A stretch of 64,000 nt of DNA from Chloroflexota bacterium (GCA_013388745.1 JACAER010000035.1:62001-126000); one strand, 5' to 3'. Numbered from the stretch's first letter, positions 51,591-61,269 are shown. Notes: generated from the letters alone by a model not told the origin. A program made the numbers and translations.

Positions 51591-54365
51591 CTAACCCTTA
51601 GCCTTCATATCCTCACGCATATGGCAGTTCTTGTACTTTTTGCCGCTGCCGCACCAACAGGGGTCGTTGCGTCCCGGACGCTGCTGTACGCGGCGTGGTT
51701 CTGGGCGCGCGGGGGCGGCATTCCCGCCGTTGCTGCTGGGGCGCATGGCCTGCATCTGCCGGCGCCCCGGCTGCGGTAACGGTTGGCGCACCGTTACAGT
51801 AAAGATACGCCGCGCCGCCGCTGTCTGGATTTCGTCTTGCAAGGCCTCCCACATGCGGAAGGCTTCGCGCTTGTATTCCACCAGCGGGTCGCGCTGCGCC
51901 ACCGAGACCAGCCCGATGCCCTCGCGCAGCACGTCCAGATCGGTCAGATGCCGCTGCCAGTGCGAATCGATAGCGTGCAGCATGATAGCGCGTTCGGCCT
52001 GCTTCATAATCTCTGCGCCGAGTTCCGCTGTTTTGGCGTCATAGGCCGTGTGCAGCGCGGCGATCAACTGGCTTTCCATCTCCTCAACCGTCATGTCTTC
52101 CAGCGTTTCCGGCGTGAACTCCGGCGGCACGGGGAAGATGGTGCGTAAGCGATGGTACAGGCCTTCGGTATCCCATTCGCCCTGTTCGGGCGTGAATTCT
52201 TTGATCGTGCCGGCGATCATTTCTTCCAGCAGTTCGAGATATTGTTCGCGCAGAGAGTCCTGCTCCAGCAGTTCGCGCCGCTGTCTGTAGATCACCTCGC
52301 GCTGCTTGTTCACCACGTCGTCGTATTCCAGTACACGCTTGCGGATGTCGAAGTTGTGGCCTTCGACGCGCACCTGCGCCTGTTGAATCGACCTGCTGAC
52401 CATAGTGTGTTCCAAAGGCTCGTTTTCTGGCAAGTTGGCCCACGACATGATGTTTTTCATGCGGTCACCGCCGAAGCGCCGCATCAGGTCGTCTTCCAGG
52501 CTGAGGTAAAAGCGCGATTCGCCGGGGTCGCCCTGGCGTCCCGAACGCCCGCGAAGCTGGTTGTCGATACGCCGCGCTTCGTGGCGTTCTGTGCCGAGCA
52601 CGAACAAACCGCCGGCTTCCACAACGACATTGTGGTCTTTGGCGCATTCTTTGTTGGCGCGCGCTAAAGCCTCGTCCCACTGTTCTTTAGTCGCCTGAGT
52701 CAGGTCGATGCCGGCCTGGCGCAGATATTCGCGCGCGATGCCTTCGGGGTTGCCGCCCAGCAGAATGTCCACGCCGCGTCCCGCCATGTTAGTCGCGATG
52801 GTCACGGCGCCGGACTGCCCGGCCTGGGCGATGATGCCGGCCTCGCGCTCGTGATTTTTGGCGTTGAGCACCTCATGTTTGATACCCTGCCGCTTGAGCA
52901 GACTGCTTAAGCGCTCAGAGGTTTCGATAGCGACCGTCCCGACCAGCACCGGCTGGCGGTTCTGGTGGCGTTCCTTGATTTCGGCCACCACCGCCTCGAA
53001 CTTAGCTTTTTCGTTCTGGTAGATCAGGTCTTCGTGGTCGATGCGGCTCACCGGGCGGTGCGTGGGAATCGCCACGACTTCCAGATTGTAGATTTTTTCG
53101 AATTCCTCGGCTTCGGTGCTGGCCGTGCCGGTCATGCCCGCCAGTTTTTTGTACATGCGGAAGAAATTCTGGAAGGTGATAGTCGCCAGCGTCAGGTTTT
53201 CGCGGCGAATCGGCACGCCTTCTTTGGCTTCGATGGCCTGGTGCAGCCCTTCGGAGAAACGCCGCCCGATCATCAGACGCCCGGTGAATTCATCGACGAT
53301 CACGATTTCGGGGCCGTCTTTGCCGGGATGTACGACGTATTCTTTGTCGCGCTGGTAGAGCGTGAAGGCGCGCAGGCAGTTATCGAGATAGGCGATCATG
53401 TCGCCGTTGGCCGGGTCATACAGGTCGTCTACGCGCAGCATGCGCTGCACTTTTTCGACGCCGGCTTCGGTCAGGTACGACAGTCGATCTTTGATGTCCA
53501 CGACAAAATCGCCGTCCGGGTCTTTGTCGTCGATACTCTGCGCGCTGCTCGGCTTGAGCGTGCGCACAATTTCGGTAAAGGTGCGGTAAAGGGGCGAGGG
53601 CGGGTCGGACGGACCGGAGATAATGAGCGGTGTGCGCGCCTCGTCAATCAGGATATTGTCTACTTCGTCTACGATGGCGTAATTCAGCGTGCGCTGCACC
53701 ATCTGACTGGCGTCGCTCACCATGTTATCGCGCAGGTAGTCAAAGCCGTATTCGTTGTTCGTGCCGTAGGTGATGTCGGCCAGATAGGCTTCGCGCCGCG
53801 CGACAGGGCGCAGGAACTGGTAGCGCGCGTCGTTGGAGGGGTATTCGGGGTCATAGATAAACGAAGCCATGGCGGGGTCGTTGCCCATGTTCTGAATAAC
53901 CGCCGAAGACAGGCCGAGAAAATGATAGATCGGCCCCATCTGCTGCAAACCGAACTTGCTCAGGTAGTCGTTGGGCGTGACCAGATGCACGCCTTTGCCG
54001 CTGAGGGCGTTGAGGTACAGCGGCAGCGTAGCGACCAGCGTCTTGCCTTCGCCCGTTTTCATTTCGGCGATGCGTCCCTGATGCAGGACGATGCCGCCGA
54101 TTAACTGCACGTCAAAATGCCGCTTTTGGATGGAGCGGACAGAGGCCTCGCGCACAACCGCGAAGGCTTCGACCAGCAGCTCGTCGAGCGTGGCGCCGCC
54201 GGCGAGACGCTGCTTAAATTCATCGGTTTTGGCCCGCAGCGCCGCGTCACTGAGCGCCTGCATCTGGGGTTCGAGGGCGTTGATTTCCGCGACTGTCTCG
54301 CGATACTTGGCGAGCGCTTTTTCGACAGGGTCGCCGAGCACCATTTTGACCAGGTTTTTGAACAT
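51591..54365 (-). CDS. secA: Preprotein translocase ATPase SecA
   Basis: The 924-aa protein drives protein export through SecYEG. It has Walker A MKTGEGKT (GEGKT 105-109), Walker B VDNILIDEAR, the preprotein-binding domain, the second nucleotide domain with TIATNMAGRGVDI and QLRGRSGRQGDPG, and the helical scaffold. The C-terminal zinc finger is CWCGSGKKYKNCH. The length and domain order are normal. TGAGG precedes the ATG, and TATAAT is at 54402-54407 on the minus strand. Confidence 0.98.
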   Translation of the reverse strand: MFKNLVKMVLGDPVEKALAKYRETVAEINALEPQMQALSDAALRAKTDEFKQRLAGGATLDELLVEAFAVVREASVRSIQKRHFDVQLIGGIVLHQGRIAEMKTGEGKTLVATLPLYLNALSGKGVHLVTPNDYLSKFGLQQMGPIYHFLGLSSAVIQNMGNDPAMASFIYDPEYPSNDARYQFLRPVARREAYLADITYGTNNEYGFDYLRDNMVSDASQMVQRTLNYAIVDEVDNILIDEARTPLIISGPSDPPSPLYRTFTEIVRTLKPSSAQSIDDKDPDGDFVVDIKDRLSYLTEAGVEKVQRMLRVDDLYDPANGDMIAYLDNCLRAFTLYQRDKEYVVHPGKDGPEIVIVDEFTGRLMIGRRFSEGLHQAIEAKEGVPIRRENLTLATITFQNFFRMYKKLAGMTGTASTEAEEFEKIYNLEVVAIPTHRPVSRIDHEDLIYQNEKAKFEAVVAEIKERHQNRQPVLVGTVAIETSERLSSLLKRQGIKHEVLNAKNHEREAGIIAQAGQSGAVTIATNMAGRGVDILLGGNPEGIAREYLRQAGIDLTQATKEQWDEALARANKECAKDHNVVVEAGGLFVLGTERHEARRIDNQLRGRSGRQGDPGESRFYLSLEDDLMRRFGGDRMKNIMSWANLPENEPLEHTMVSRSIQQAQVRVEGHNFDIRKRVLEYDDVVNKQREVIYRQRRELLEQDSLREQYLELLEEMIAGTIKEFTPEQGEWDTEGLYHRLRTIFPVPPEFTPETLEDMTVEEMESQLIAALHTAYDAKTAELGAEIMKQAERAIMLHAIDSHWQRHLTDLDVLREGIGLVSVAQRDPLVEYKREAFRMWEALQDEIQTAAARRIFTVTVRQPLPQPGRRQMQAMRPSSNGGNAAPARPEPRRVQQRPGRNDPCWCGSGKKYKNCHMREDMKAKG

Positions 54366-54401
54366 AGTGCCTCAACAGCTCATTTGGAAAGACGGAAACG
54401 T

Positions 54402-54407
54402 ATTATA
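54402..54407 (-). promoter_or_regulatory. -10 box of secA
   Basis: TATAAT on the minus strand within GTGCTATAATAC, 37 bases before the secA start. No good -35 is visible at 17 bp. Confidence 0.55.
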
Positions 54408-54507
54408 GCACAGCCGCACAAGACGCCTGTTAGAAAATGGCGGTGCGGGACGGGGCAAACGCATCAAATTTTTGATTGCGTGACAACGGTTTGGGGTGGT
54501 CTTGTGG

Positions 54508-54527
54508 GGACAGCGTTGTAGCTGTCC
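54508..54527. repeat. Hairpin in the secA upstream gap
   Basis: GGACAGC (54508-54514) and GCTGTCC (54521-54527) flank a six-base loop. The remaining 54408-54755 gap holds no convincing gene; an imperfect AT-rich inverted repeat lies near 54460-54483. Confidence 0.45.
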
Positions 54528-54755
54528 GCCAGGAAAAGCGCGTCCTTTAGGAAAGGTTACCCCGGCGTCGGCTTGTGCGGGCGGTCGTGGTAGGCGAAGG
54601 TCAGGACGCTGCGCCGCGCCGGCTGCCTCACGCACATCCCCGCGAACCTGACGTCTGCCCTACGCGCGGGGTGTGCCTGGCCAACGCGCGCCTTCACAAA
54701 TTTCAGTTCGTTTTATACTGGAATCATGCCGCACAAAAGCACACGGAGGACGCTC

Positions 54756-54860
54756 ATGTCGAAGGGCTACCGCATTTTTATGGGGATCGCCATCACCGTT
54801 ATTCTGATCGCGCTGTACTTCTTCACTATGGCCGCTCAGACGATCGCTGCCGCCGGCTAA
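54756..54860 (+). CDS. Small membrane peptide, 34 aa
   Basis: ATG 54756 follows ACGGAGGACGCTC, a strong ribosome site. The peptide has a short basic start, one membrane helix (IFMGIAITVILIALYFFTMA) and a short Ala-rich tail. A TATACT at 54714-54719 and a terminator right after the stop make it a complete transcription unit. Function is unknown; it is comparable in size to small stress or translocon-associated peptides, but no homologue is identified. Confidence 0.65.
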   Translation: MSKGYRIFMGIAITVILIALYFFTMAAQTIAAAG

Positions 54861-54871
54861 CCCCACAAACA

Positions 54872-54899
54872 AAAACCCCCCAGCGCCGAGGGGTTTTTT
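54872..54899 (+). terminator. Intrinsic terminator after the 34-aa gene
   Basis: AAAACCCC (54872-54879) pairs with GGGGTTTT (54890-54897) within a T-run; the stem reads also as a terminator for the minus-strand gene ending at 54967. Confidence 0.85.
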
Positions 54900-54924
54900 G
54901 CTTGTATATCCCGCCGAATCTTGG

Positions 54925-54945
54925 GGGCGACTCAGCGAGTCGCCC
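54925..54945. repeat. Dispersed hairpin repeat, copy 3
   Basis: GGGCGACTC (54925-54933) and GAGTCGCCC (54937-54945) are perfect 9-base arms around AGC, the same family as the elements at 28828 and 30263. Confidence 0.8.
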
Positions 54946-54966
54946 GCTCACGCCTCACCGCCGCTG

Positions 54967-56394
54967 CTAAGGCAAAGCCCACAAGGTCACGCGGTTCGGC
55001 CCCCAGAACATCGGGTCTTCGTAGGCGAAGGCAATCAGCGTGCCATCAGGGCTGAAGGCCACCGCGCCGGAATTCGCCAGCACGGGCAGCGCGGCCACTT
55101 CGGCGCCGCTGGCCACCTCATACAGCCGCAGCGCCGAGTCCCACACGGTCAGCGCGTCGTCAAAGTAGACGTTGCTGATGGCCAGCAGCGAGCCATCGGC
55201 GTTAAGCGAAAGGCCGCCGATACCGCCGCGCGCCATGTCGAGCGTATAGAGGGTAGTGAATGTCGTCGCTTCCAGCACATGAACACGCTGTGTGCCGTCT
55301 GCATAAGAGTATACAGCGAGCGCGACCAGACGGCTGTCGCCGCTGAAACTGATAAACGGCAGGACTTCACCTAAATCCAGCGTGACGATCTGCTCGCCCG
55401 TGGCTGCGTTCCACAGCCGTGCGGTGGTATCGCTGACCATCATGCCGGTGGTGCCTACCGACACAAGGAACTGCCCATCGGGGCTGTAGGCCAGCGCGCC
55501 CACCAGCGTGTGCCCGCTGAGCGCCAGCGTTTCTTCGCCCGAAAAAGCGTCATACACGCGGATCGTGCCATCGCCGCCGGCAAAGGCCACCTGCGTGAAG
55601 GTCGGGCTGACCGCTGCCGCGCCGCCGTAGCCAAAATCGCTTTCTGGCTCGGTAAACGAGAACTGCGCGAAATCGGGACTCGCCAGCGCCCAGAGATAAG
55701 CTGCGCCGATCTGCGGGCGGTTGGGGGCATTCTGCACGCCGCCCGCCGTCAGCACTGCGTCGTTATCCGCGCCGATGGCAATGGCGCCGGTGTAATTGGT
55801 CTCATACGAATAGGGCGTGAGACGCGTTGGCCCAGTATCCGGCTTCGTCAGGTCATAAACCCATGTCGCGCCGACCGTATTAACCGCCAGATGCGTGCCA
55901 TCCGGCGACCAGACCAAACGGTTAACCATGCCGAACTCGGCTTGCGCGACCGGCGCCAGCGGCGCGGCGTTTTCCGCCGTAATAAGCGTGCGCTCCTGCG
56001 GGACGGCCAGCGTTTGCGTTACCGGCTCCAGCCAGTAGTCCCCATCACTCAGCGGCGGCGCGCCCTCCACCGTATACCCGAACGGAAAATCGTCGGTGCT
56101 GGTCGGCTCGCGGAACATCACCTGCCACCAGACATAACCTTCGGCGCACACTGGCGCGCTGGTGATATACACTACCTGTCCTGGCTCGATCTGCGCCACC
56201 AACGCCGCGCTGGTCGAAGCCGATTCGCGCACATTGTTGGCGCTGCCAGGCGTGACACGCGCGTACATGCCGCCGACCAGCCGCGAACCAGCGTACTGAC
56301 TGTCGCGGCAGGCGGCCCCCAACTGCGCCTGCGCCGGGATCACGGCCAGCGCCAGCGCCAGCAGCACACAAGACAGGAGAAGTTTTTTAGGCAT
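54967..56394 (-). CDS. Secreted SH3b and WD40-like propeller protein
   Basis: The 475-aa product has a signal peptide (PKK, LLLSCVLLALALAVIPAQA, cleavage near AQA/Q). Next comes an SH3-like domain (NNVRESASTSAALVAQIEPGQVV, about 53-75; WWQV). Propeller blades follow with RLVWSPDGTHLAVN, QVAFAGGDGTIRVYD, ALAYSPDGQFLVS, LSLNADGSLLAIS and AVAFSPDGTLIAFA. It should be an extracytoplasmic binding scaffold. ATG 56394 follows AAGGATG; an earlier frame start at 56484 adds sequence unlike a signal peptide. It is divergent from polA. Confidence 0.8.
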   Translation of the reverse strand: MPKKLLLSCVLLALALAVIPAQAQLGAACRDSQYAGSRLVGGMYARVTPGSANNVRESASTSAALVAQIEPGQVVYITSAPVCAEGYVWWQVMFREPTSTDDFPFGYTVEGAPPLSDGDYWLEPVTQTLAVPQERTLITAENAAPLAPVAQAEFGMVNRLVWSPDGTHLAVNTVGATWVYDLTKPDTGPTRLTPYSYETNYTGAIAIGADNDAVLTAGGVQNAPNRPQIGAAYLWALASPDFAQFSFTEPESDFGYGGAAAVSPTFTQVAFAGGDGTIRVYDAFSGEETLALSGHTLVGALAYSPDGQFLVSVGTTGMMVSDTTARLWNAATGEQIVTLDLGEVLPFISFSGDSRLVALAVYSYADGTQRVHVLEATTFTTLYTLDMARGGIGGLSLNADGSLLAISNVYFDDALTVWDSALRLYEVASGAEVAALPVLANSGAVAFSPDGTLIAFAYEDPMFWGPNRVTLWALP

Positions 56395-56616
56395 AGTCCA
56401 TCCTTTGAGAAGTAATCGAGAATCGTAGATCATAGACGCTGCGCAGCGCCTACAAGTTCCAACCGCAATCTCTATTGTACGCATTTTTTGCGGGAATGGT
56501 TGTCAGGCCAGCACAGCTTCGACCAGCGCGACGATCTGCAAGCATTTCCCGCCATCCTATGTTACAATAGCTCAAATGTTTTAACATCCAGCACACACAT
56601 CTGCCAGGGGACTGCC

Positions 56617-59505
56617 ATGTCTGACCGCCCGCTCTTCTACCTGCTCGACGGCCACGCCCTTACCTACCGCAATTTTTACGCCATGGGGCGCAGCGGCGGC
56701 TCTTTTACCACCAGCAAGGGCGAACCCACCAGCGCTGTCTTCGGCTTCGCGCGCCTGCTGCTCGATATGCTCGGCGCACAAAAGCCGCCTTACATCGCCG
56801 TCAGCTTCGATAGGGGGCTGAGCGGGCGCGAACAGCTTTTCCCGGCTTACAAAGCGACGCGCGTCGAAATGGACGCCGAGAAGCAGGCATCGTTCGATTC
56901 GCAGTTGGCGCGTATTGAGCAGTTGGTGCGCGCCTTCAACATCCCGCTGCTGGCGCTGCCCGGCTACGAGGCCGACGACATCATCGGCACTGTGACCGCG
57001 CAGGCGGTGGAGCAGGGGGTTGCTGTCAAAATCTTCACCGGCGATGGCGACATTTTGCAGCTTCTCGCTGCGCACGTGCGCGTGCAAATGTTCCAGACGA
57101 TGGGTGGCGAAGTCGATTATGACATCCCGCTGTTTATCGAAAGACGCGGTTTTCAACCGTCGCAGTTGGTCGATTACAAAGCCCTTGTCGGCGATACCTC
57201 CGATAACATTCCCGGCGTCAAAGGCGTTGGGGAAAAAACGGCCAAAGCGCTGCTGAACACCTACGGCACGCTGGATGCGATTTATGAGCATCTGGCCGAT
57301 ATTGAACCCAAAGTGCGCACGAAACTTTCTGCCGCGCGCGATATGGCCTATCTGAGCCAGGAACTGGCGCGCATCAAACGCGATGTGCCCATCACGCTCG
57401 ACCTGAACGCCTGCGTTTCGCACGACTACGACGCCGATGTCGTGGACGCGCTGTTCGCCGAACTCGAATTCCGCAGTCTGCGCGTGCGCCTGGAAAATGT
57501 GCAAAAGGAACGTCCACAGGCTGCCCCCAACGCCCGTATAGAAGTCGTCGAGACGCCCGCGCCTGCCAGCGCCCAATGGGAAACGGTGATTGTCAACGAC
57601 GAACATAAACTGGCCGAACTGGTGACGGCACTGAACAGCGCGCAGGGCATCACCTTCGATGTCGAAAGCACCAGCACCGACCAGATCGCGGCAGAACTGG
57701 TGGGCATCGCGCTGGCGGTGGACGAACAGCGCGGCTATTACGTGCCCGTCGGCCACAGTGCCGATCCTGCCGCGCGCGCCGATGGGCAGATGTCGCTGGA
57801 ATCGATGCTGCAAGCGCCGCGCGCGCCGGTCAAGCAGCTTCCTATGCAGCAGGTTTTGGACGCGCTGCGCCCGGCCCTGACCAACCCCAACATCCCTAAA
57901 TACGCGCACAACGCCTCTTATGATCTGGTCGTGATGCAGCGACACGGCATCGAAGTCGCGCCCATCACCTTCGACACGATGATCGCCGAATGGGTGTGCG
58001 ATCCTGGCAGCCGTTTTCTGGGGCTGAAAGACCTCGCGCGCCAGCGTCTCGACATGCATATGACCGAAATCAGCGAACTGATCGGCAAAGGCAAGACACA
58101 GATCACGATGAACTATGTCGAAATCGAAAAAGCCGCGCCCTACGCCGCCGCCGATGCGGTCGCCACGCAGCGCCTTGTGCCGCTCTTACAGCATGATCTG
58201 GTGCATGGGCGCGAAGGCCGATTGGACGACGGCACAGACCGCTCGCTGCAAATTTTCAGCGAACTGGAAATGCCGCTTGTCCCGGTGATTGCCGCCATCG
58301 AACAGGCCGGCGTGCTGCTGGATGTGCCGTTCCTCAACGAGATGAGCGGGCGGCTGGCGCTGCGGCTGGAAGAACTGGAAAACGAGATTTACGGCCTCAG
58401 CGGGGGCTATGGCCGCTTCAACATCAACAGCCCCAAGCAGCTTAACGATGTGCTGTTCGGCAAACTGGGTCTGCCGACTGCGGGCATCGCCAAGACCACG
58501 CACGGCTTTTCTACCGCCGCCGATGTGCTGGAACGCCTGGCGGAACTCGATACGCCCAGCGCGCAAATCGTGGGCAAAATCCTCGACTATCGCGAAGTGA
58601 GCAAGCTCAAAAGCACGTATGTTGATGCGCTGCCCGCGTTGGTGAACCCGCGCACCGGGCGCGTGCATACCAGCTTCAACCAGACCGGCACCAGCACCGG
58701 GCGCCTCAGCAGCAGCAACCCCAATCTGCAAAATATCCCTATCCGCACCGAATTCACGCGCGAAATCCGCAGAGGTTTTATTGCCCCGCCGGGCGCGTGG
58801 CTGCTTTCTGCCGATTACAGTCAGATCGAACTGCGCATTCTGGCGCACATGAGCGGCGACGCTACGCTGATCGACGCCTTCCAGCGCGATCTGGATATTC
58901 ACGCTGCCACCGCCGCCGCCGTGTTTAATGTGCCGCTGGAAAGCGTGACGTATGAGCAGCGCAATTTCGCCAAGCGCGTCAACTTTGGGCTGCTTTACGG
59001 CATGGGCGCCTACCGCCTGACGCGCGAAAGTGACTTGAGTCTGGCCGAATCGCGTGCCTTTATCGACCGCTATTTCCAGCAGCTTCCGGGCGTGCGCCAG
59101 TACCATGAGCAGACGCGCGAAAAGCTGCGTCTGCCACCGCATGTCGTCGAAACGCTTTCTGGTCGCCGCCGCTACTTCCCGATTTTCGAGCGTTTGGGGC
59201 GCATCAACCAGAACGACATCGCTACCGCCGAACGCGAAGCCATCAATATGCCGGTGCAGGGCACGGCCGCCGACATCATCAAACGCGCCATGATTAACCT
59301 GTACGCCGAACTGCGCCAGCGCCGTCTGGCTGCGCAAATGATTTTGCAGGTACACGACGAACTGCTGCTGGAAGTGCCGGAAAGCGAGCTGTCTGAGGTC
59401 AAAACGCTGGTCAGACAGACAATGGAAAACGCGATGACGCTGCGCGTGCCCCTGCGCGCCAACACACAAATTGGCAAAAACTGGAAAGATATGGAGAAAA
59501 TTTAG
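56617..59505 (+). CDS. polA: DNA polymerase I with 5'-3' exonuclease and proofreading domains
   Basis: The 962-aa protein has three domains. The 5'-3' exonuclease (1-290) shows DGHALTYRNF, GYEADDIIGT, TGDGDILQLL and GDTSDNIPGVKGVGEKTA. The 3'-5' exonuclease region (about 320-520) keeps the catalytic acids: D348 and E350 (FDVES), D436 (HNASYD) and the Y509-A-A-A-D513 motif. The polymerase has motif A SADYSQIELRILAHMSGD, motif B RNFAKRVNFGLLYGM and motif C LQVHDELLLEVPE. ATG 56617 follows CAGGGGA; the frame is open to 56488. The enzyme fills gaps in repair and Okazaki processing. Confidence 0.98.
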   Translation: MSDRPLFYLLDGHALTYRNFYAMGRSGGSFTTSKGEPTSAVFGFARLLLDMLGAQKPPYIAVSFDRGLSGREQLFPAYKATRVEMDAEKQASFDSQLARIEQLVRAFNIPLLALPGYEADDIIGTVTAQAVEQGVAVKIFTGDGDILQLLAAHVRVQMFQTMGGEVDYDIPLFIERRGFQPSQLVDYKALVGDTSDNIPGVKGVGEKTAKALLNTYGTLDAIYEHLADIEPKVRTKLSAARDMAYLSQELARIKRDVPITLDLNACVSHDYDADVVDALFAELEFRSLRVRLENVQKERPQAAPNARIEVVETPAPASAQWETVIVNDEHKLAELVTALNSAQGITFDVESTSTDQIAAELVGIALAVDEQRGYYVPVGHSADPAARADGQMSLESMLQAPRAPVKQLPMQQVLDALRPALTNPNIPKYAHNASYDLVVMQRHGIEVAPITFDTMIAEWVCDPGSRFLGLKDLARQRLDMHMTEISELIGKGKTQITMNYVEIEKAAPYAAADAVATQRLVPLLQHDLVHGREGRLDDGTDRSLQIFSELEMPLVPVIAAIEQAGVLLDVPFLNEMSGRLALRLEELENEIYGLSGGYGRFNINSPKQLNDVLFGKLGLPTAGIAKTTHGFSTAADVLERLAELDTPSAQIVGKILDYREVSKLKSTYVDALPALVNPRTGRVHTSFNQTGTSTGRLSSSNPNLQNIPIRTEFTREIRRGFIAPPGAWLLSADYSQIELRILAHMSGDATLIDAFQRDLDIHAATAAAVFNVPLESVTYEQRNFAKRVNFGLLYGMGAYRLTRESDLSLAESRAFIDRYFQQLPGVRQYHEQTREKLRLPPHVVETLSGRRRYFPIFERLGRINQNDIATAEREAINMPVQGTAADIIKRAMINLYAELRQRRLAAQMILQVHDELLLEVPESELSEVKTLVRQTMENAMTLRVPLRANTQIGKNWKDMEKI

Positions 59506-59509
59506 GGGT

Positions 59510-59959
59510 TTAGACGAAAGCCGGCGCCCCCAACAGCGCCACCCGTTCGGCGAACCACAGCAGCGCGTCATCTTCGCGCGTGAAGACCATGATCGACTGC
59601 CGCACTTTGGGTGTCAGCCGCCGGATCACGCCGCCCAGCACCGTGATCGTCAGCTTGTCGCCCAATACGGCGATCGATTCGACCAGGTTGTTAGGTGTTT
59701 CTTCCGCCACCTGCACTGCTTTAGCAATCATATAGGGCGAAAGAATCCAATGGCCGCGCATATCGTAGAGCGTGCGGATATGCTGGCGGGCTTGGTACGC
59801 CGCGCGGTCATTCTGCGACGACTGCACAGCCCAGGCAGTGACTGTTTTAGGCGTCATATCGCGGAACACGAAGACAAAAATGCCATCGGCGCGCCGGTAA
59901 AACGTCAAACCAGGTGTTAGCGCCTTCGGTTCAATGATAAACGTTTGGTTCTCAGGCAT
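59510..59959 (-). CDS. SpoIIAA/STAS-like hypothetical protein
   Basis: The 149-aa protein shows a STAS-like pattern: GLTFYRRADGIFVFVFRD (strand-rich start), TLYDMRGHWILSPY (about 72-85), KLTITVLGGVIRRL and FTREDDALLWFAERV at the end. This resembles SpoIIAA-like proteins that bind small ligands or protein partners, without assigned substrate. ATG 59959 has no clear ribosome site; TTG 59977 is an alternative. It converges with polA with a 4-base gap. Confidence 0.6.
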   Translation of the reverse strand: MPENQTFIIEPKALTPGLTFYRRADGIFVFVFRDMTPKTVTAWAVQSSQNDRAAYQARQHIRTLYDMRGHWILSPYMIAKAVQVAEETPNNLVESIAVLGDKLTITVLGGVIRRLTPKVRQSIMVFTREDDALLWFAERVALLGAPAFV

Positions 59960-60163
59960 GTTTTGTGAAGCGCTCAAGTATTTTGGTGTGTTATGTTACT
60001 ATATCCCAAAGCCTATCTTAATACAAAAAGTTGCATTTCCTAACGCGCGTATGTTCGCAGACTGCAAGGCGATCAGTTGCGCGCTTTAACTGCCTGCCGG
60101 AAAATACAGTGGGACACGGCGAATAGTACTTCCCCCGTATTTCGCGTCATTCCCATCTTGTGC

Positions 60164-60169
60164 TATACT
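60164..60169 (+). promoter_or_regulatory. -10 box of argF
   Basis: TATACT within GCTATACTCG, about 57 bases before the GTG start. The 59960-60226 gap shows nothing else convincing. Confidence 0.45.
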
Positions 60170-60226
60170 CGCATAATAGTTAATTCAATTTTTTGCTGCC
60201 TGTTGTACCAGAAAGGGGAGTGTCCG

Positions 60227-61147
60227 GTGCGGCACTTCATCGACCTGCACGAATGGTCATCCAAAGACTTATGGCGTATTTTGCAATTGGCGGTGCATCT
60301 CAAAGCCGAATGGCGCTCCGGCGGCAATCGCCCCGTCCTGCACGGCAAAACGCTGGCCATGATTTTCCAGAAGCCGTCGCTGCGCACGCGCGTCTCGTTT
60401 GATGTCGCCATGCAGCATCTCGGTGGCTATGCGCTGATGCTCGGCCCCGACGAGATTGGGTTGGGCAAGCGTGAAAGCGTGGCCGATGTGGCGCGCGTGC
60501 TGGCGGGTTATACGCAGATCATCGCGGCGCGCGTTTTTGCGCATCAGCACGTCTGCGAACTGGCGCAGTATGCGCGCGTGCCCGTCATCAACATGCTCTC
60601 CGATAACTCGCATCCCTGCCAGGCGATGGCCGATGTCCTGACGGTCTACGAGCATTTCGGCCAGCTTAAGGGCTTAAAAATCGCTTTTATCGGCGATGGT
60701 AACAACGTCGCCGCCTCGCTGCTGGAGGCCGCCGCACACTTCGGGATGCACTTCACTATCGCCACGCCCAGGGGTTACGAACTACCGGCGCATGTTTGGG
60801 AGCGCGTGAAAGGCTTGGCTGCGGCCAGCGGCGCGACCTATCAGGCGTTTGTCGATCCACACGAAGCGGCGCGCGGCGCGCACGTCGTTTATACCGATAC
60901 CTGGGTCAGCATGGGACAGGAAAAAGAAGCCGCCGAACGAGTCGCCACCATGCGCCCGTATCAGGTCAATCAGGGGTTGCTGGCCAGCGCGGATGCGCAG
61001 GCTGTTGTGCTGCACTGCCTGCCGGCGCATCGCGGTGACGAAATCACCGACGAGGTGGCCGACGGCCCGCAGTCCTTGATCTTCCCGCAGGCCGAAAACC
61101 GCCTGCACGCGCAGAAAGCGATTCTGGTCGATTTGATGACGCCCTAA
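60227..61147 (+). CDS. argF: Ornithine carbamoyltransferase
   Basis: The 306-aa enzyme makes citrulline from ornithine and carbamoyl phosphate in arginine biosynthesis. Carbamoyl-phosphate residues are in SLRTR (51-55) and HPCQ (129-132); the ornithine side shows MLSDNSHP and HCLPAHRGDE (253-262). The length fits the family. GTG 60227 is chosen because AAAGGGGAG lies just upstream and the protein aligns from RHFIDLHEWS; the frame is open to 60077. The other arginine genes are not in the window. A long palindrome follows the stop. Confidence 0.93.
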   Translation: MRHFIDLHEWSSKDLWRILQLAVHLKAEWRSGGNRPVLHGKTLAMIFQKPSLRTRVSFDVAMQHLGGYALMLGPDEIGLGKRESVADVARVLAGYTQIIAARVFAHQHVCELAQYARVPVINMLSDNSHPCQAMADVLTVYEHFGQLKGLKIAFIGDGNNVAASLLEAAAHFGMHFTIATPRGYELPAHVWERVKGLAAASGATYQAFVDPHEAARGAHVVYTDTWVSMGQEKEAAERVATMRPYQVNQGLLASADAQAVVLHCLPAHRGDEITDEVADGPQSLIFPQAENRLHAQKAILVDLMTP

Positions 61148-61168
61148 ACTCGTTTGATGATGAACAGA

Positions 61169-61188
61169 CAGGGGGCCGCGGCCCCCTG
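61169..61188. repeat. 20-bp perfect palindrome after argF
   Basis: The sequence is a perfect GC-rich palindrome with centre CCGCGG, 21 bases after the argF stop. No T-run follows, so it could be a rho-assisted or attenuating hairpin rather than an intrinsic terminator. Confidence 0.5.
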
Positions 61189-61269
61189 CTCGCCCGCCTG
61201 AATTTACACGCCAGACAGCATATTCGATAGTCCGCCACGTCAGTATGAGAGCAGCAGGAACAAGACATT

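Noticed and set aside
54372-54635. 87-residue minus-strand frame upstream of secA
   Set aside because: Pro/Arg-rich random-looking sequence without a ribosome site; it overlaps the secA promoter.
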